From SIG607 sp045537575 (lineage in GTDB: Bacteria; Bacillota; Clostridia; Oscillospirales; Acutalibacteraceae): DNA of 64,000 nt. The translations under genes were made by a program, and so were the position numbers. This document shows positions 15,575-25,183 of the stretch, one piece after another (within the stretch, counting starts at the first letter, position 1; every line of letters starts with the position of its first letter). The stretch covers positions 1-64,000 of the forward strand of contig JAZSPU010000006.1 in assembly GCA_045537575.1 (NCBI GenBank). The letters are read 5' to 3'. The notes beneath the pieces were generated by a model. The model saw only the letters and a program-made list of their open reading frames with translations. It had not been told where the DNA came from and did no database searches.

Positions 15575-15603
15575 TTGATTTATACCACTTTATTTGGTAT
15601 AAT
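15575..15603 (+). promoter_or_regulatory. Promoter of the OPT-PqqD operon
   Basis: TTGATT, 17 bp, TATAAT, about 60 bases upstream of the start. Confidence 0.7.
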
Positions 15604-15665
15604 CATATCTGTGCGACTTCATCAAATTGAAGTTTTACCAAAAAACTCAAAAAAGGGAGAAAATT

Positions 15666-17588
15666 ATGGATAACAAAAACAGTTTTAAGCCGTATATCCC
15701 TGCAGAAAGAGTAACCCCCGAAATAACCGTTACAGCAGTTATTATGGGTATTCTTCTCTCGGTAGTATTCGGCGCAGCCAATGCCTACTTAGGACTTAGA
15801 GTAGGTATGACCGTTTCGGCATCTATTCCCGCAGCGGTTATCGCAATGGGCGTAATCAGAGTGATTATGCGCAAAAACTCAATTCTTGAAAGCAATATGG
15901 TACAGACTATAGGTTCTGCCGGCGAATCACTTGCGGCAGGCGCTATTTTTACAATGCCCGCCCTTTATCTTTGGGCTAAAGAAGGCGTTATGGAAAAGCC
16001 CAGCCTTGTAACCATTACCATTATCGCTCTTATCGGCGGTCTTCTCGGCGTATTCTTTATGATACCCTTAAGAAATGCCCTGATTGTCAGAGAGCACAAC
16101 ACATTGCCCTATCCCGAAGGACAGGCTTGTGCAGAGGTTATGCTTGCAGGTGAAGAAGGCGGTTCAAACGCTTCTACAGTATTTGCAGGTATGGGCTTTG
16201 CCGCACTCTTTAAGTTCATTATTGACGGACTTAAGGTTATCCCCGGCGAAATCACTTTAAACATAAAGAAGCTTTATCCCTCTGCAATAGGTACTCAGAT
16301 TTATCCTGCAGTTATGAGTGTTGGTTATATCTGCGGTCCCCGTATTTCTTCGTTTATGTTTGCAGGCGGTGTTTTAAGCTGGATGGTGCTTATTCCCATT
16401 ATCGTACTTTTCGGCGCAAACATCGTTATGTATCCCAGCGCAGGTGCTACCATCGGTGAGATTTTCGCTGCTGACGGCGCCGCTGGTATCTGGTCCTCTT
16501 ACATTCGTTACATTGGCGCAGGCGCGCTTGCTGCAGGCGGTATTATAAGCCTTATTAAGTCTCTGCCCCTTATTGTACGCACCTTCAGAGATGCTATAAA
16601 GGCTATGTCCGTTAAGGGCGAAGCTTCTACTCTTCGTACAAGCAAAGATATGAATATGGCTCTTGTTATCGGAATCATTGTTGCTCTTACCCTTATAGTA
16701 TGGCTTGTTCCTGCAGTTCCCGTATCTCCTCTCGGAGCAGTTATCGTTGTTGTATTCGGTTTCTTCTTCGCTACCGTTTCTTCCCGTATGGTTGGTATCG
16801 TAGGAAGCAGTAACAACCCTGTTTCCGGTATGGCAATCGCAACCCTTCTTATTTCTACACTTATTCTTAAGTTTACAGGCACTACCGGTGCCCCCGGTAT
16901 GAAAGCCGCTATTGCTATCGGCTCTATCATTTGTATTGTTGCCGCTATTGCAGGTGACACCAGCCAAGACCTTAAGACAGGCTATCTCCTCGGCGCAACT
17001 CCTTGGAAGCAGCAGGTTGGCGAAGTTATCGGTGTTGTTGCCGCTGCATTTGCTATCGGCGCTACCCTTAATCTTCTTGACTCTGCATGGGGCTTTGGCG
17101 GTGAAGAAATTGCCGCTCCTCAGGCAACCCTTATGAAGATGGTTATTGAAGGAATTATGGGCGGTAAGCTTCCTTGGGGACTTATCCTTATCGGTGTATT
17201 TATTGCAATTATTGTTGAAATACTCCGTTTGCCCGTTCTCCCTGTTGCTATCGGTATTTATCTCCCCGTACAGCTTAACGCTTGTATTATGGTAGGCGGT
17301 ATCATCCGCTTCTTTATGGATAAGATAAAGAACGAAAAACGCAGAGAAGTAGCTGTAAACAAGGGCATCCTCTTCAGCTCCGGTATGATTGCGGGCGAAG
17401 GCCTTGTAGGTATCATTCTTGCTATTCTTGCAGTTGTAGGTGTTTCGGGCAAAATTGATTTCTCCCGTTTCGTAAGCGGTCTTTCTCCTCTTGCTTCGGG
17501 ACTTTCGGGAATCGCCCTCTTTGCTGTAATCATTGCTGTATTCCTTATTTTCTGCTTCGCAGGCAAAAAGGCTGACAAAAACGACTAA
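15666..17588 (+). CDS. OPT family oligopeptide transporter
   Basis: 640 residues, about 14-16 membrane helices throughout. It matches the bacterial OPT/YSL pattern: RVTPEITVTAVIMGILLSVVFGAANAYLGLRVGMT at the start, then REHNTLPYPEGQACAEVM, an internal GDTSQDLKTGYLLGATPWKQQ and ALPVAIGIYLP-like segments. Members carry oligopeptides, glutathione derivatives or metal chelates using a proton gradient. AAGGGAGA sets the start; an ATG 13 codons earlier is unlikely. Its stop codon overlaps the next gene's ATG (TAATG), so the two are translationally coupled. Confidence 0.92.
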   Translation: MDNKNSFKPYIPAERVTPEITVTAVIMGILLSVVFGAANAYLGLRVGMTVSASIPAAVIAMGVIRVIMRKNSILESNMVQTIGSAGESLAAGAIFTMPALYLWAKEGVMEKPSLVTITIIALIGGLLGVFFMIPLRNALIVREHNTLPYPEGQACAEVMLAGEEGGSNASTVFAGMGFAALFKFIIDGLKVIPGEITLNIKKLYPSAIGTQIYPAVMSVGYICGPRISSFMFAGGVLSWMVLIPIIVLFGANIVMYPSAGATIGEIFAADGAAGIWSSYIRYIGAGALAAGGIISLIKSLPLIVRTFRDAIKAMSVKGEASTLRTSKDMNMALVIGIIVALTLIVWLVPAVPVSPLGAVIVVVFGFFFATVSSRMVGIVGSSNNPVSGMAIATLLISTLILKFTGTTGAPGMKAAIAIGSIICIVAAIAGDTSQDLKTGYLLGATPWKQQVGEVIGVVAAAFAIGATLNLLDSAWGFGGEEIAAPQATLMKMVIEGIMGGKLPWGLILIGVFIAIIVEILRLPVLPVAIGIYLPVQLNACIMVGGIIRFFMDKIKNEKRREVAVNKGILFSSGMIAGEGLVGIILAILAVVGVSGKIDFSRFVSGLSPLASGLSGIALFAVIIAVFLIFCFAGKKADKND

Positions 17589-17941
17589 TGGCAAAAAGAA
17601 AAAACGTAATAAGCAAAAACTATCTTGAAAAGGTGCCGCTTAGAAGCCATCTTATTGACTGGAAAGAAAAGGACGGCATTATTACCCTCGAGATAGAAAA
17701 TAAAGGTTGGGCAAACCGCCTTGCTCAAAGGTTTTTCGGCAAACCAAAAACAAGCTTTATTCACCTTGATGAAATGGGAAGCTTTCTTTGGCCCCATTTA
17801 AACGGCGAAAAAAATATAATTGAACTTGGTGTTCTTGTTAAAGAGCATTTCGGCGAAAAAGCCGAGCCCCTTTATGAAAGACTTGCCCGATACTTTCAGA
17901 TACTTGAAAGCTATCACTTTATAACCTTTATAGAAAAATAA
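17588..17941 (+). CDS. PqqD-like protein (RiPP recognition element fold)
   Basis: 117 residues. The centre and C-terminus fit the PqqD family: FIHLDEMGSFLWPHLNGEKNI, ELGVLVKEHFGEKAEPLYERLARYFQ and a final LESYHFI. PqqD domains bind leader peptides for radical-SAM and other modifying enzymes. Here no maturase or precursor peptide gene is visible in the window, and the gene is coupled by TAATG to an OPT peptide transporter. The N-terminal 35 residues are basic and specific to this subgroup. A role in handing a peptide to or from the transporter is only a guess. Confidence 0.8.
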   Translation: MAKRKNVISKNYLEKVPLRSHLIDWKEKDGIITLEIENKGWANRLAQRFFGKPKTSFIHLDEMGSFLWPHLNGEKNIIELGVLVKEHFGEKAEPLYERLARYFQILESYHFITFIEK

Positions 17942-17947
17942 ATTTCA

Positions 17948-17974
17948 AAACCCCGACTATACTAGTCGGGGTTT
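17948..17974 (+). terminator. Stem-loop after the OPT-PqqD operon
   Basis: 12-bp stem AAACCCCGACTA/TAGTCGGGGTTT with loop TAC. The T-run after it is short. Confidence 0.65.
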
Positions 17975-18053
17975 AAAATTTATATGGAAATTTTTCCGGT
18001 AATGTAGTATAATACTCCTATATATTATCTATTACTCTTTTCGGAGGCATAAA

Positions 18054-19412
18054 ATGAAAATCATTGTTGTTGGTTGCGGAAAAATCGGCACTAATATTAT
18101 TGGTGAGCTTGTTAAAGAAAACCACGATGTTGTGGCTATTGATAAAAGCCCTGCACTTATACAAGAAATCACCACTATACATGACGTTATGGGTGTAGTG
18201 GGCAACGGTACCGACTGTGAAACCCTTGAAGAAGCCGGTGTTAATGAAGCCGAGCTTCTTATCTCGGTTACCGACTCAGACGAAATGAATATGCTCTCCT
18301 GTTTTCTTGCCGGAAAAATGGGGGCTTCCCATACCATAGCCCGAATAAGAAACCCCGAATACAACGATAAAAGTTTAGGCTTTATGAAGGAACAGCTTAA
18401 TCTTTCTATGGCTATAAACCCCGAGCTTAATGCCGCAAGGGAGCTTTACCGTCTCTTAAAGCTTCCTGCCGCCGCAAAAATCGAAACCTTTTCAGGAAGA
18501 AACTTCGAAATGGTTGAAATAAAGTTAAAAAACGAGTCTGTTCTTGACGGACTTTCTCTTATAGAATTTCGCAAAAAATATCATATGAATCTTCTTATCT
18601 GCGTTGTTAAGCGCGATGATGAGGTATATATCCCCGACGGTAATTTCGTACTTAAAAGCGGCGACAGAATCTGCGTTACAGCACGTCCTGCCGAAATAAT
18701 GAATTTCTTTAAAATCTTAGGCACTCCCCGTAAAAAGAGCAAAAACGTTATGATACTGGGCGCCAGTAAAACCGCCTTTTATCTTGCAAAAATGCTTCTT
18801 GATGGCGGCAGTAACGTAAAAATCATTGACCTTAATCCTGATAAATGCGCTCAGTTCAGCGAAGCCCTCCCCGGCGCAGTTATAATAAACGGCGACGGCG
18901 CAAGACAGGAGCTTTTGCTTGAAGAGGGTATTCAAAACACCGATGCCTTCATCAGCCTTACGGGTATGGATGAAGAAAACATACTTATTTCCTACTATGC
19001 CGCTTCCCAGAACGTTCCTCATGTAATTACAAAGGCTAACCGCGAGGAATTTGTTACTATGGCAGAAAAGCTGGGACTCGACTGTATTGTTACTCCAAAA
19101 AAGCTTATTTCCGACATTTTGGTTAGATATGCAAGAGGTCTTCACAACTCCTTAGGCAGTAAAATTGAAACACTATATAAAATTATGGACGGCAGAGCAG
19201 AGCTTCTTGAATTTATAGTACAAAGTGACTGCGCACTTAACGGCATTGCTATTAAAAATCTTAAAATCAAGGAATCTACCCGTATTGCAGGTATTATCCG
19301 CGGCAGAAAAATCATTATCCCTACCGGTGACGACTGTATGCTCAGCGGAGATAAGGTTATTATACTTACGGCTATAAAAGGTCTTGGCGACCTTAACGAT
19401 ATAGCGGAATAA
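18054..19412 (+). CDS. trkA: Trk potassium uptake regulatory subunit TrkA
   Basis: 452 residues: peripheral membrane subunit gating TrkH in response to nucleotides. Two RCK units in tandem, each an N-terminal Rossmann and a C-terminal TrkA_C domain. First unit: VVGCGKIG near 5-12, AIDKSP near 30, GNGTD near 50. Second unit starts near 228 (NVMILGASKTAFYLAK), followed by GDGARQELL. The second Rossmann loop lacks the canonical GxGxxG, so it may not bind nucleotide. CGGAGG precedes the ATG. A TATAAT-like box lies near 18008 without a clear -35. Ten bases separate it from trkH. Confidence 0.95.
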   Translation: MKIIVVGCGKIGTNIIGELVKENHDVVAIDKSPALIQEITTIHDVMGVVGNGTDCETLEEAGVNEAELLISVTDSDEMNMLSCFLAGKMGASHTIARIRNPEYNDKSLGFMKEQLNLSMAINPELNAARELYRLLKLPAAAKIETFSGRNFEMVEIKLKNESVLDGLSLIEFRKKYHMNLLICVVKRDDEVYIPDGNFVLKSGDRICVTARPAEIMNFFKILGTPRKKSKNVMILGASKTAFYLAKMLLDGGSNVKIIDLNPDKCAQFSEALPGAVIINGDGARQELLLEEGIQNTDAFISLTGMDEENILISYYAASQNVPHVITKANREEFVTMAEKLGLDCIVTPKKLISDILVRYARGLHNSLGSKIETLYKIMDGRAELLEFIVQSDCALNGIAIKNLKIKESTRIAGIIRGRKIIIPTGDDCMLSGDKVIILTAIKGLGDLNDIAE

Positions 19413-19422
19413 GAGGCGGAAT

Positions 19423-20871
19423 ATGAATAAATCAATGGTTTTTAAAATAACCGGAATTATTTTACAAATTGAGTCTCTTTTACTTCTTCTTCCGGCTGTT
19501 GTTTCTTTAATCTACAAAGAGTCTGTCGTTTGGTCATTTCTTTTGGCGGCAGGTTTATCTGCTCTTTGCGGAACACTTTTAAGAATTGTTTTTAAGCCCA
19601 AAAGCACACTTATCTATGCAAGAGAAGGTCTTGTAATTGTTGCTCTTTGTTGGGTTTTTATGTCCCTTTTCGGCTGTCTGCCCTTTATTATAAGCCGTGA
19701 TATTCCAAATTTCTTTAATGCTTTTTTTGAAACGGTAAGCGGCTTTACCACTACTGGCGCTTCTATTTTAAGCGGCGCGCAGTTAGAGGCTATGCATAGG
19801 GGCACTCTTTTTTGGAGAAGCTTTACCCACTGGATAGGCGGTATGGGTGTGCTTGTATTTATTACGGCTGTTATTCCCAATATGTCTGACCGTTCAATTC
19901 ATATTATAAAAGCCGAAATGCCCGGTCCTATTGTAGGAAAACTGGTACCTAAGTTAAAAGATACCTCTCGGGTGCTTTATCTTATTTACATTTTACTTAC
20001 CTTTACCCAGATTGTATTCTTGCTTTGCGGAGGACTTGACCTATTTGAAAGCAGTGTCCTCTCTTTCGGCACAGCGGGAACGGGCGGCTTTGCAATAAAA
20101 AGCACCAGCATTGCCGATTATTCCCCCTATATTCAATGGGTAATTACCGTATTTATGCTTATTTTCGGTATAAACTTCAACCTTTACTATCTCTTTTTAA
20201 TAAGAAAATTCAAAAATGCTTTAAAAAGCGAAGAACTGTGGGTATATCTTTCTATTTTTGTTGTTTGCACAGGTATTATAACCTACAACGTACTCGGTTC
20301 CTTTAACGGCTTTTCCGAGGCGCTTCGCCATTCGGCATTTCAGGTTTCATCTATAATGACCACAACAGGATTTTCCACTGCCGATTTCAACCTTTGGCCT
20401 GCTCTATGCAAGACCTTGCTTATTATAATTATGATGATAGGCGCTTGTGCAGGTTCAACTGCAGGCGGTTTCAAGGTATCACGTATTATCATACTTGCAA
20501 AAACCATAAAAAAAGAATGTCAGCGTCTTATTCATCCCCGTTCCATACGAACAATTAAGTTTGAAGGAAAGGCTCTTGACACCGTAACCCGTCACGGTGT
20601 TGCGGCATATCTTGCCGTTTACGTACTTGTACTGCTTTCGGTATTTTTGCTTATATCGATAGATAATATGTCAATGGAAACAAATTTCAGCGCCACAGTT
20701 GCCTGTTTCAATAATATAGGTCCCGGTTTTGACGGCGTTGGTCCTATGTCCTGTTATGCCGACTACAGTGCATTTTCAAAAATAGTTTTGTCCTTTGCAA
20801 TGCTTATGGGCAGACTTGAAATTTATCCGTTACTCCTTGCTTTTTCTGTAGGCACGTGGAGTAGAAAATAG
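19423..20871 (+). CDS. trkH: Trk potassium transporter membrane subunit TrkH
   Basis: 482 residues, about 10-12 membrane helices with four pore-loop repeats. Selectivity-filter-like segments are TVSGFTTTGASIL, FGTAGTGGFA, TTTGFSTADF and CFNNIGPGFDGVG. Also seen are HWIGGMGVLVF and the AGSTAGGFKVSRI block after the third repeat. Forms a K+ (Na+)-dependent uptake channel with TrkA just upstream. AGGCGG sets the start. Confidence 0.95.
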   Translation: MNKSMVFKITGIILQIESLLLLLPAVVSLIYKESVVWSFLLAAGLSALCGTLLRIVFKPKSTLIYAREGLVIVALCWVFMSLFGCLPFIISRDIPNFFNAFFETVSGFTTTGASILSGAQLEAMHRGTLFWRSFTHWIGGMGVLVFITAVIPNMSDRSIHIIKAEMPGPIVGKLVPKLKDTSRVLYLIYILLTFTQIVFLLCGGLDLFESSVLSFGTAGTGGFAIKSTSIADYSPYIQWVITVFMLIFGINFNLYYLFLIRKFKNALKSEELWVYLSIFVVCTGIITYNVLGSFNGFSEALRHSAFQVSSIMTTTGFSTADFNLWPALCKTLLIIIMMIGACAGSTAGGFKVSRIIILAKTIKKECQRLIHPRSIRTIKFEGKALDTVTRHGVAAYLAVYVLVLLSVFLLISIDNMSMETNFSATVACFNNIGPGFDGVGPMSCYADYSAFSKIVLSFAMLMGRLEIYPLLLAFSVGTWSRK

Positions 20872-20882
20872 GAGTGAAAATT

Positions 20883-22601
20883 ATGAAATACGAGATTGTT
20901 GATAAAAAAGAGCTTGATATAACGCTTAGCGAAACCCAAAAAAACGGGGTTTTATACGTCAAGGTAAATTGGCACAGCGATACCCCTGTTACCCCCGAAG
21001 AATTCGGTGTGCGTTTTAAAATCTCTACCGTTGACACCTATTCTGTTTTTTCGCCTTCTATCAGAGATCTTCGAAGCCTTGACCGAAACTATTTCCCCCG
21101 CATTACCAATGCCCGTCTTGCTTCCTGGATGCCCCTTCATCAGCTTATTTCTCTTTCGGGAGAAAATCGTTTTTGCATAAGTCTGAGTGATGCAAAAATC
21201 CCTACAAGAATAACAAGCGGTGTCAGAGAAAATGAAGCTGACAGCGAAATTACCGCTTGTTTCTTCACTAATCTCACTACCGCCATTACCGATTTTTCTG
21301 CCGTTATCCGTGTTGATACACGTTCTATTCCCTATTACGACAGCGTTTACGATGCAATAAATTGGTGGGAAACCGACTGCGGTTACACCCCCGCCTTTGT
21401 GCCGGACCTTGCCAAAACTCCCCTTAATTCCCTTTGGTACAGCTATCATCAGAACCTAGAGGTTGAAAGCATTGTAAGAGAATGTAAGCTCACAAAGGAT
21501 ATGGGAATGGACGTTGTTATCGTTGACGACGGTTGGCAGACCGAAAACAGCAGCGGCGGATATGCCTATTGCGGTGACTGGGAACCTGCCCCCTCTAAAG
21601 TCGGCGATATGAAAACCTTTATACAGCGTATTCACGATACAGGGATGAAGGTTATGATATGGTATTCTGTTCCCTATATTGGAATATACGCTAAAAACTA
21701 TGACCGATTTAAAGATATGCTATTAGACGGCACAGGGGATGAAAAGACCTATTTCTCATTAGACCCACGCTATAAAGAGGTTCGCGATTATCTTGTTAAC
21801 ATATATGTTAAAGCCGTTAAAGAGTGGAATTTGGACGGATTAAAGCTTGACTTTATTGACCGCTTTAAACTTGAGGGTAAATCCTTAGAGCCCGACAGCC
21901 GCCGCGATACCGAGTCATTGGAAGATGCAATTGATGTACTTATGATGGCGGTACACGACAGCCTTTATGAAATAAACCCCGACATTCTTCTTGAATTCCG
22001 TCAGACCTACGTTGGCCCCTGTATCAGAAAATACGGCAATATGCTCAGGGTTACCGACTGTCCTAACGATTCTATAAAAAACCGTACAGACTCAATAAAT
22101 TTAAGACTGACTTCAGGCAAAACTGCAGTACATTCCGATATGCTTTTATGGCATCTTGATGACAAGGTTGAAAATGCGGCACTACAGTTTGTAAGCAGCG
22201 TATTTGCCGTTCCGCAGATTTCAATGCTTATTGAAGAACTGCCCGAAGACCATATAAAGATGCTTAAATACTACATTTCCTTCTGGAGAGAGTGGAAAGA
22301 TGTTTTAATTGACGGCAAACTTACTGCAGAGCATCCCGAAAGCAACTATACACTTGCTACCTCTACCCTAAATGAAAGAGCTGTTACGGTGGTTTATACC
22401 GACACCGTTGCAAAGGTAACTACCAATACTGCAGTAATTTTAAACGCTTCAGGCAAAGACTATATTACCATAAAGGGTGCAAAGGACAAAAAATACACCG
22501 TTAAGGACTGTATGGGCAACACTTTAAAAAGCGGTATTTTAAGCGCTGACCTTTGCGAAATAGCTATGCCCCTGAGCGCTCAGATTTTTATAAATGATTA
22601 A
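20883..22601 (+). CDS. GH36-like (clan GH-D) alpha-galactosidase-type enzyme
   Basis: 572 residues, cytoplasmic. An N-terminal beta-sandwich region (about 1-170) precedes a TIM barrel. Barrel motifs: LWYSYHQN, MDVVIVDDGWQ (substrate-binding Asp pair), MKVMIWY, and LDGLKLDFIDRF, whose first Asp after LKL is the probable nucleophile. Acid/base Asp is probably in RVTDCPND. The family hydrolyses terminal alpha-galactosides such as raffinose-type sugars; exact specificity is open. GGAG overlaps the trkH stop codon and an in-frame GTG three codons earlier is rejected. It appears to be co-transcribed with trkAH, and its last bases overlap nagZ by 8. Confidence 0.8.
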   Translation: MKYEIVDKKELDITLSETQKNGVLYVKVNWHSDTPVTPEEFGVRFKISTVDTYSVFSPSIRDLRSLDRNYFPRITNARLASWMPLHQLISLSGENRFCISLSDAKIPTRITSGVRENEADSEITACFFTNLTTAITDFSAVIRVDTRSIPYYDSVYDAINWWETDCGYTPAFVPDLAKTPLNSLWYSYHQNLEVESIVRECKLTKDMGMDVVIVDDGWQTENSSGGYAYCGDWEPAPSKVGDMKTFIQRIHDTGMKVMIWYSVPYIGIYAKNYDRFKDMLLDGTGDEKTYFSLDPRYKEVRDYLVNIYVKAVKEWNLDGLKLDFIDRFKLEGKSLEPDSRRDTESLEDAIDVLMMAVHDSLYEINPDILLEFRQTYVGPCIRKYGNMLRVTDCPNDSIKNRTDSINLRLTSGKTAVHSDMLLWHLDDKVENAALQFVSSVFAVPQISMLIEELPEDHIKMLKYYISFWREWKDVLIDGKLTAEHPESNYTLATSTLNERAVTVVYTDTVAKVTTNTAVILNASGKDYITIKGAKDKKYTVKDCMGNTLKSGILSADLCEIAMPLSAQIFIND

Positions 22602-23748
22602 AAAATTTTCCCTTTTAATTTTATCGTTGCTGACAGTCTTTACCTGTTTGGGTTGCCAAAAGCAAGTGCCGAAAAATGAGAATTACGATCCTATTTCCTT
22701 TGAAGTCGAACAGCAGCTTTTGGAAATGACGGTTGATGAAAAAATCGCCCAGATGATAATTCCTGAAATCAAAAATGACGGGATTGTTCCTTCCCCTGCC
22801 CCTGCAGGCATAATTTTATTTGCCGAAAATTTCACTACCCCCGAGGAAACAAAGGCTTTAATAGAGTCTTTACGCTCTCAAAGCGAAATTCCCCTTATTA
22901 TCTCCACCGACCAAGAGGGCGGAAGGGTTCAAAGGCTCTCCGCTCTGAAAAAGCCAAGCGCCACCCATATTCCTTGTATGTATGAGCTGGGCAAAACAAA
23001 AGATACTGCCCTTGCAAAAGACGTTGGCACCGTTATGGCAAAGGAAATGGCGGCTTTAGGTATTAATGTTACCTTCGCGCCCGTATTAGACGTATATTCA
23101 AACCCCGATAATACCGTTATAGGAAACCGAAGCTTTAGCAAGGATGCTCACGTGGTTTCATCTATGGCATTAAGCTTAGCCCAAGGGCTTAAGGAAAACG
23201 GCGTAATGCCCGTATATAAGCATTTCCCAGGTCACGGGGACACCGAAACAGACTCCCACTATGCTCTGCCCATAATAAACAAAACAAAGGAGGAGCTTTA
23301 TAAAACCGAGCTTATTCCCTTTGAAAACGCTATCGAAAATGGCGCTGAAATGATTATGGTAGGACATATAGCTCTGCCCGCCTTAACTGGAGACAATACC
23401 CCAGCTACCCTTTCAAAAGAAATTGTTACCGATTTACTTAAAACAGAGCTGAAATTTGACGGCATTGTTATAACCGATTCCTTTAAAATGAAGGCACTAA
23501 CCGACAATTACAGCCAAGAAGAAATGTATAAAAAGGCGGTTGAAGCAGGCGTAGATATAATTCTTATGCCGCAAAACTACGACCTTGCTTTAAAGGTTAT
23601 TAAAGAAAATTTCAGCGAAGAAAGAATTAACGAGAGTGTGAGAAAAATTCTTTACTATAAGCAAAAGAACCTTACCGACCTTATAGAATATGATATTTCT
23701 GTAATCGGTTCTTCTTCGCATAATGAAATTATAAAAAGAATATCTTAA
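22594..23748 (+). CDS. nagZ: Lipoprotein GH3 beta-N-acetylhexosaminidase (NagZ type)
   Basis: 384 residues. A lipoprotein signal with lipobox ending at Cys21 (FTCLGC) places it on the outer face of the membrane. The single GH3 barrel carries the NagZ signature KHFPGHGDTETDSH (209-222), whose His acts as acid/base in this subgroup, and nucleophile Asp295 in ITDSFKM. STDQEGGRVQRL is also typical. It removes GlcNAc from muropeptides or other N-acetylhexosamine glycans; in Gram-positives such secreted forms act in wall turnover. It starts inside the end of the preceding glycosidase gene. Confidence 0.93.
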   Translation: MIKKFSLLILSLLTVFTCLGCQKQVPKNENYDPISFEVEQQLLEMTVDEKIAQMIIPEIKNDGIVPSPAPAGIILFAENFTTPEETKALIESLRSQSEIPLIISTDQEGGRVQRLSALKKPSATHIPCMYELGKTKDTALAKDVGTVMAKEMAALGINVTFAPVLDVYSNPDNTVIGNRSFSKDAHVVSSMALSLAQGLKENGVMPVYKHFPGHGDTETDSHYALPIINKTKEELYKTELIPFENAIENGAEMIMVGHIALPALTGDNTPATLSKEIVTDLLKTELKFDGIVITDSFKMKALTDNYSQEEMYKKAVEAGVDIILMPQNYDLALKVIKENFSEERINESVRKILYYKQKNLTDLIEYDISVIGSSSHNEIIKRIS

Positions 23749-23765
23749 CAAAAAACACGGATGGC

Positions 23766-23794
23766 TTGTACTATTCGTGTTTTTATGTTATACT
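23766..23794 (+). promoter_or_regulatory. Promoter of ktrB-ktrA
   Basis: TTGTAC, 17 bp, TATACT. It overlaps an imperfect stem-loop (AAAACACG...CGTGTTTT, 23751-23782) that could terminate the nagZ transcript. Confidence 0.6.
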
Positions 23795-23816
23795 GTAAAA
23801 ATAAAGGAGGGTAAAA

Positions 23817-25178
23817 ATGAAAGCAAAAGCAACATTCTCAATTTCTACATCTCACATAATAATGCTAAGCTTCCTTGCCGCCATATTAATTGGCAGCATA
23901 TTACTTTCCCTGCCTATAAGTTGGGCTGACGGAGTAAAAATATCCTACTTAGACGCGCTGTTTACCTCCACCACAGCCACTTGTGTTACAGGGCTTGTAA
24001 CTGTTCCCACCTTCTCCAGCTGGAGTATTTTCGGACAAGCTGTAATACTTGTTCTTATTCAGATAGGCGGACTTGGAATAATTACGGTAATGTCAGGATT
24101 AATGATTGCCTTTCACAAAAAATTGAATTTAGGCGACAGATTGCTCATTCAAGACGCCTTTAACCTTAATAATTTGTCCGGACTTATACGCTTTGTGAAA
24201 AAAGTACTCACAGGCACATTTATTATTGAGGGCATAGGCGCACTCCTTTATATGACAGTCTTTATTAAAGATTTTGGTTTAAAGGGCATATGGATTTCGG
24301 TTTTTAACGCTGTTTCTGCTTTTTGTAATGCAGGAATTGATATAATTGGTCCAAACAGTCTTAACGACTATGCAAAAAATCCCACAATAAACCTTGTGAC
24401 CATACTTCTTATCGTACTTGGCGGCATAGGTTACATCGTATGGTGGGATGTTCTTAGAGTAACCAAAAATATAAAAAAGGGCGGATTATCGGTTTTCCGC
24501 CGTTTAACACTTCACAGTAAGTTAGCAATTATAGCAACCCTCCTTCTTATTTTTAGCGGAGCTGTGCTGATTTTTGCTTTTGAATATAACAATCCTCTTA
24601 CCTTTAAGGATTATACATTATTCCAAAAAATTCAGTCTTCCTTTTTTCAGTCTGTAACTACGCGTACTGCAGGCTTTACCACTCTGCCTCAGGAAAATTT
24701 CACCAATACATCTGCTTTTTTAAGTATATTCCTTATGTTTATAGGCGGTTCTCCCGTAGGTACGGCAGGCGGTGTAAAAACCGTCACCCTTTTCATTCTT
24801 TTTGCAGCCGCTTTTGCTACAATTTCAGGACGTGATGAAACCTCAATTATGGGAAGAAACATTACGAAAGTATCAATAGCCAAAGCACTTGCTGTTGTTT
24901 CTATGTCCTTTTTAACGGTTTTTGTTTCAACTATTCTTTTGTCGCTATTCAGTAAAGCCTCTGCCCTAGACATTCTTTATGAAACGGTAAGCGCAACGGC
25001 AACTGTAGGACTTACAAGGAATTTTACGGTGAGTCTTAACAGTATTGGCAAACTGATTATAATTGCCACTATGTATTTAGGCAGAATAGGACCTATTTCT
25101 CTGGCAATTGCTTTTAATCTCAAAAAAGAAAATAAAAATATTATTAAAAATCCCTTTGAGGATATAAGTGTAGGGTGA
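23817..25178 (+). CDS. ktrB: Ktr/Trk-type potassium transporter membrane subunit (KtrB)
   Basis: 453 residues, four pore repeats as in KtrB/TrkG. Filter-like segments: TSTTATCVTGLVTV, AVSAFCNAGID, TTRTAGFTTL and SATATVGLTRN. Also seen are IQIGGLGIITVMSG and GGSPVGTAGGVKTVT. It is shorter than the upstream trkH and groups by eye with the Na+-dependent Ktr type. AAAGGAGG precedes the ATG. It is followed directly by ktrA. Confidence 0.93.
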   Translation: MKAKATFSISTSHIIMLSFLAAILIGSILLSLPISWADGVKISYLDALFTSTTATCVTGLVTVPTFSSWSIFGQAVILVLIQIGGLGIITVMSGLMIAFHKKLNLGDRLLIQDAFNLNNLSGLIRFVKKVLTGTFIIEGIGALLYMTVFIKDFGLKGIWISVFNAVSAFCNAGIDIIGPNSLNDYAKNPTINLVTILLIVLGGIGYIVWWDVLRVTKNIKKGGLSVFRRLTLHSKLAIIATLLLIFSGAVLIFAFEYNNPLTFKDYTLFQKIQSSFFQSVTTRTAGFTTLPQENFTNTSAFLSIFLMFIGGSPVGTAGGVKTVTLFILFAAAFATISGRDETSIMGRNITKVSIAKALAVVSMSFLTVFVSTILLSLFSKASALDILYETVSATATVGLTRNFTVSLNSIGKLIIIATMYLGRIGPISLAIAFNLKKENKNIIKNPFEDISVG

Positions 25179-25183
25179 AAATT

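Noticed and set aside
16374..17594. A 406-codon open frame on the minus strand opposite the OPT gene
   Set aside because: It is an antisense shadow of a strongly coding membrane-protein gene: low-complexity Asn/Lys/Ser-rich translation, no ribosome binding site and no family pattern.
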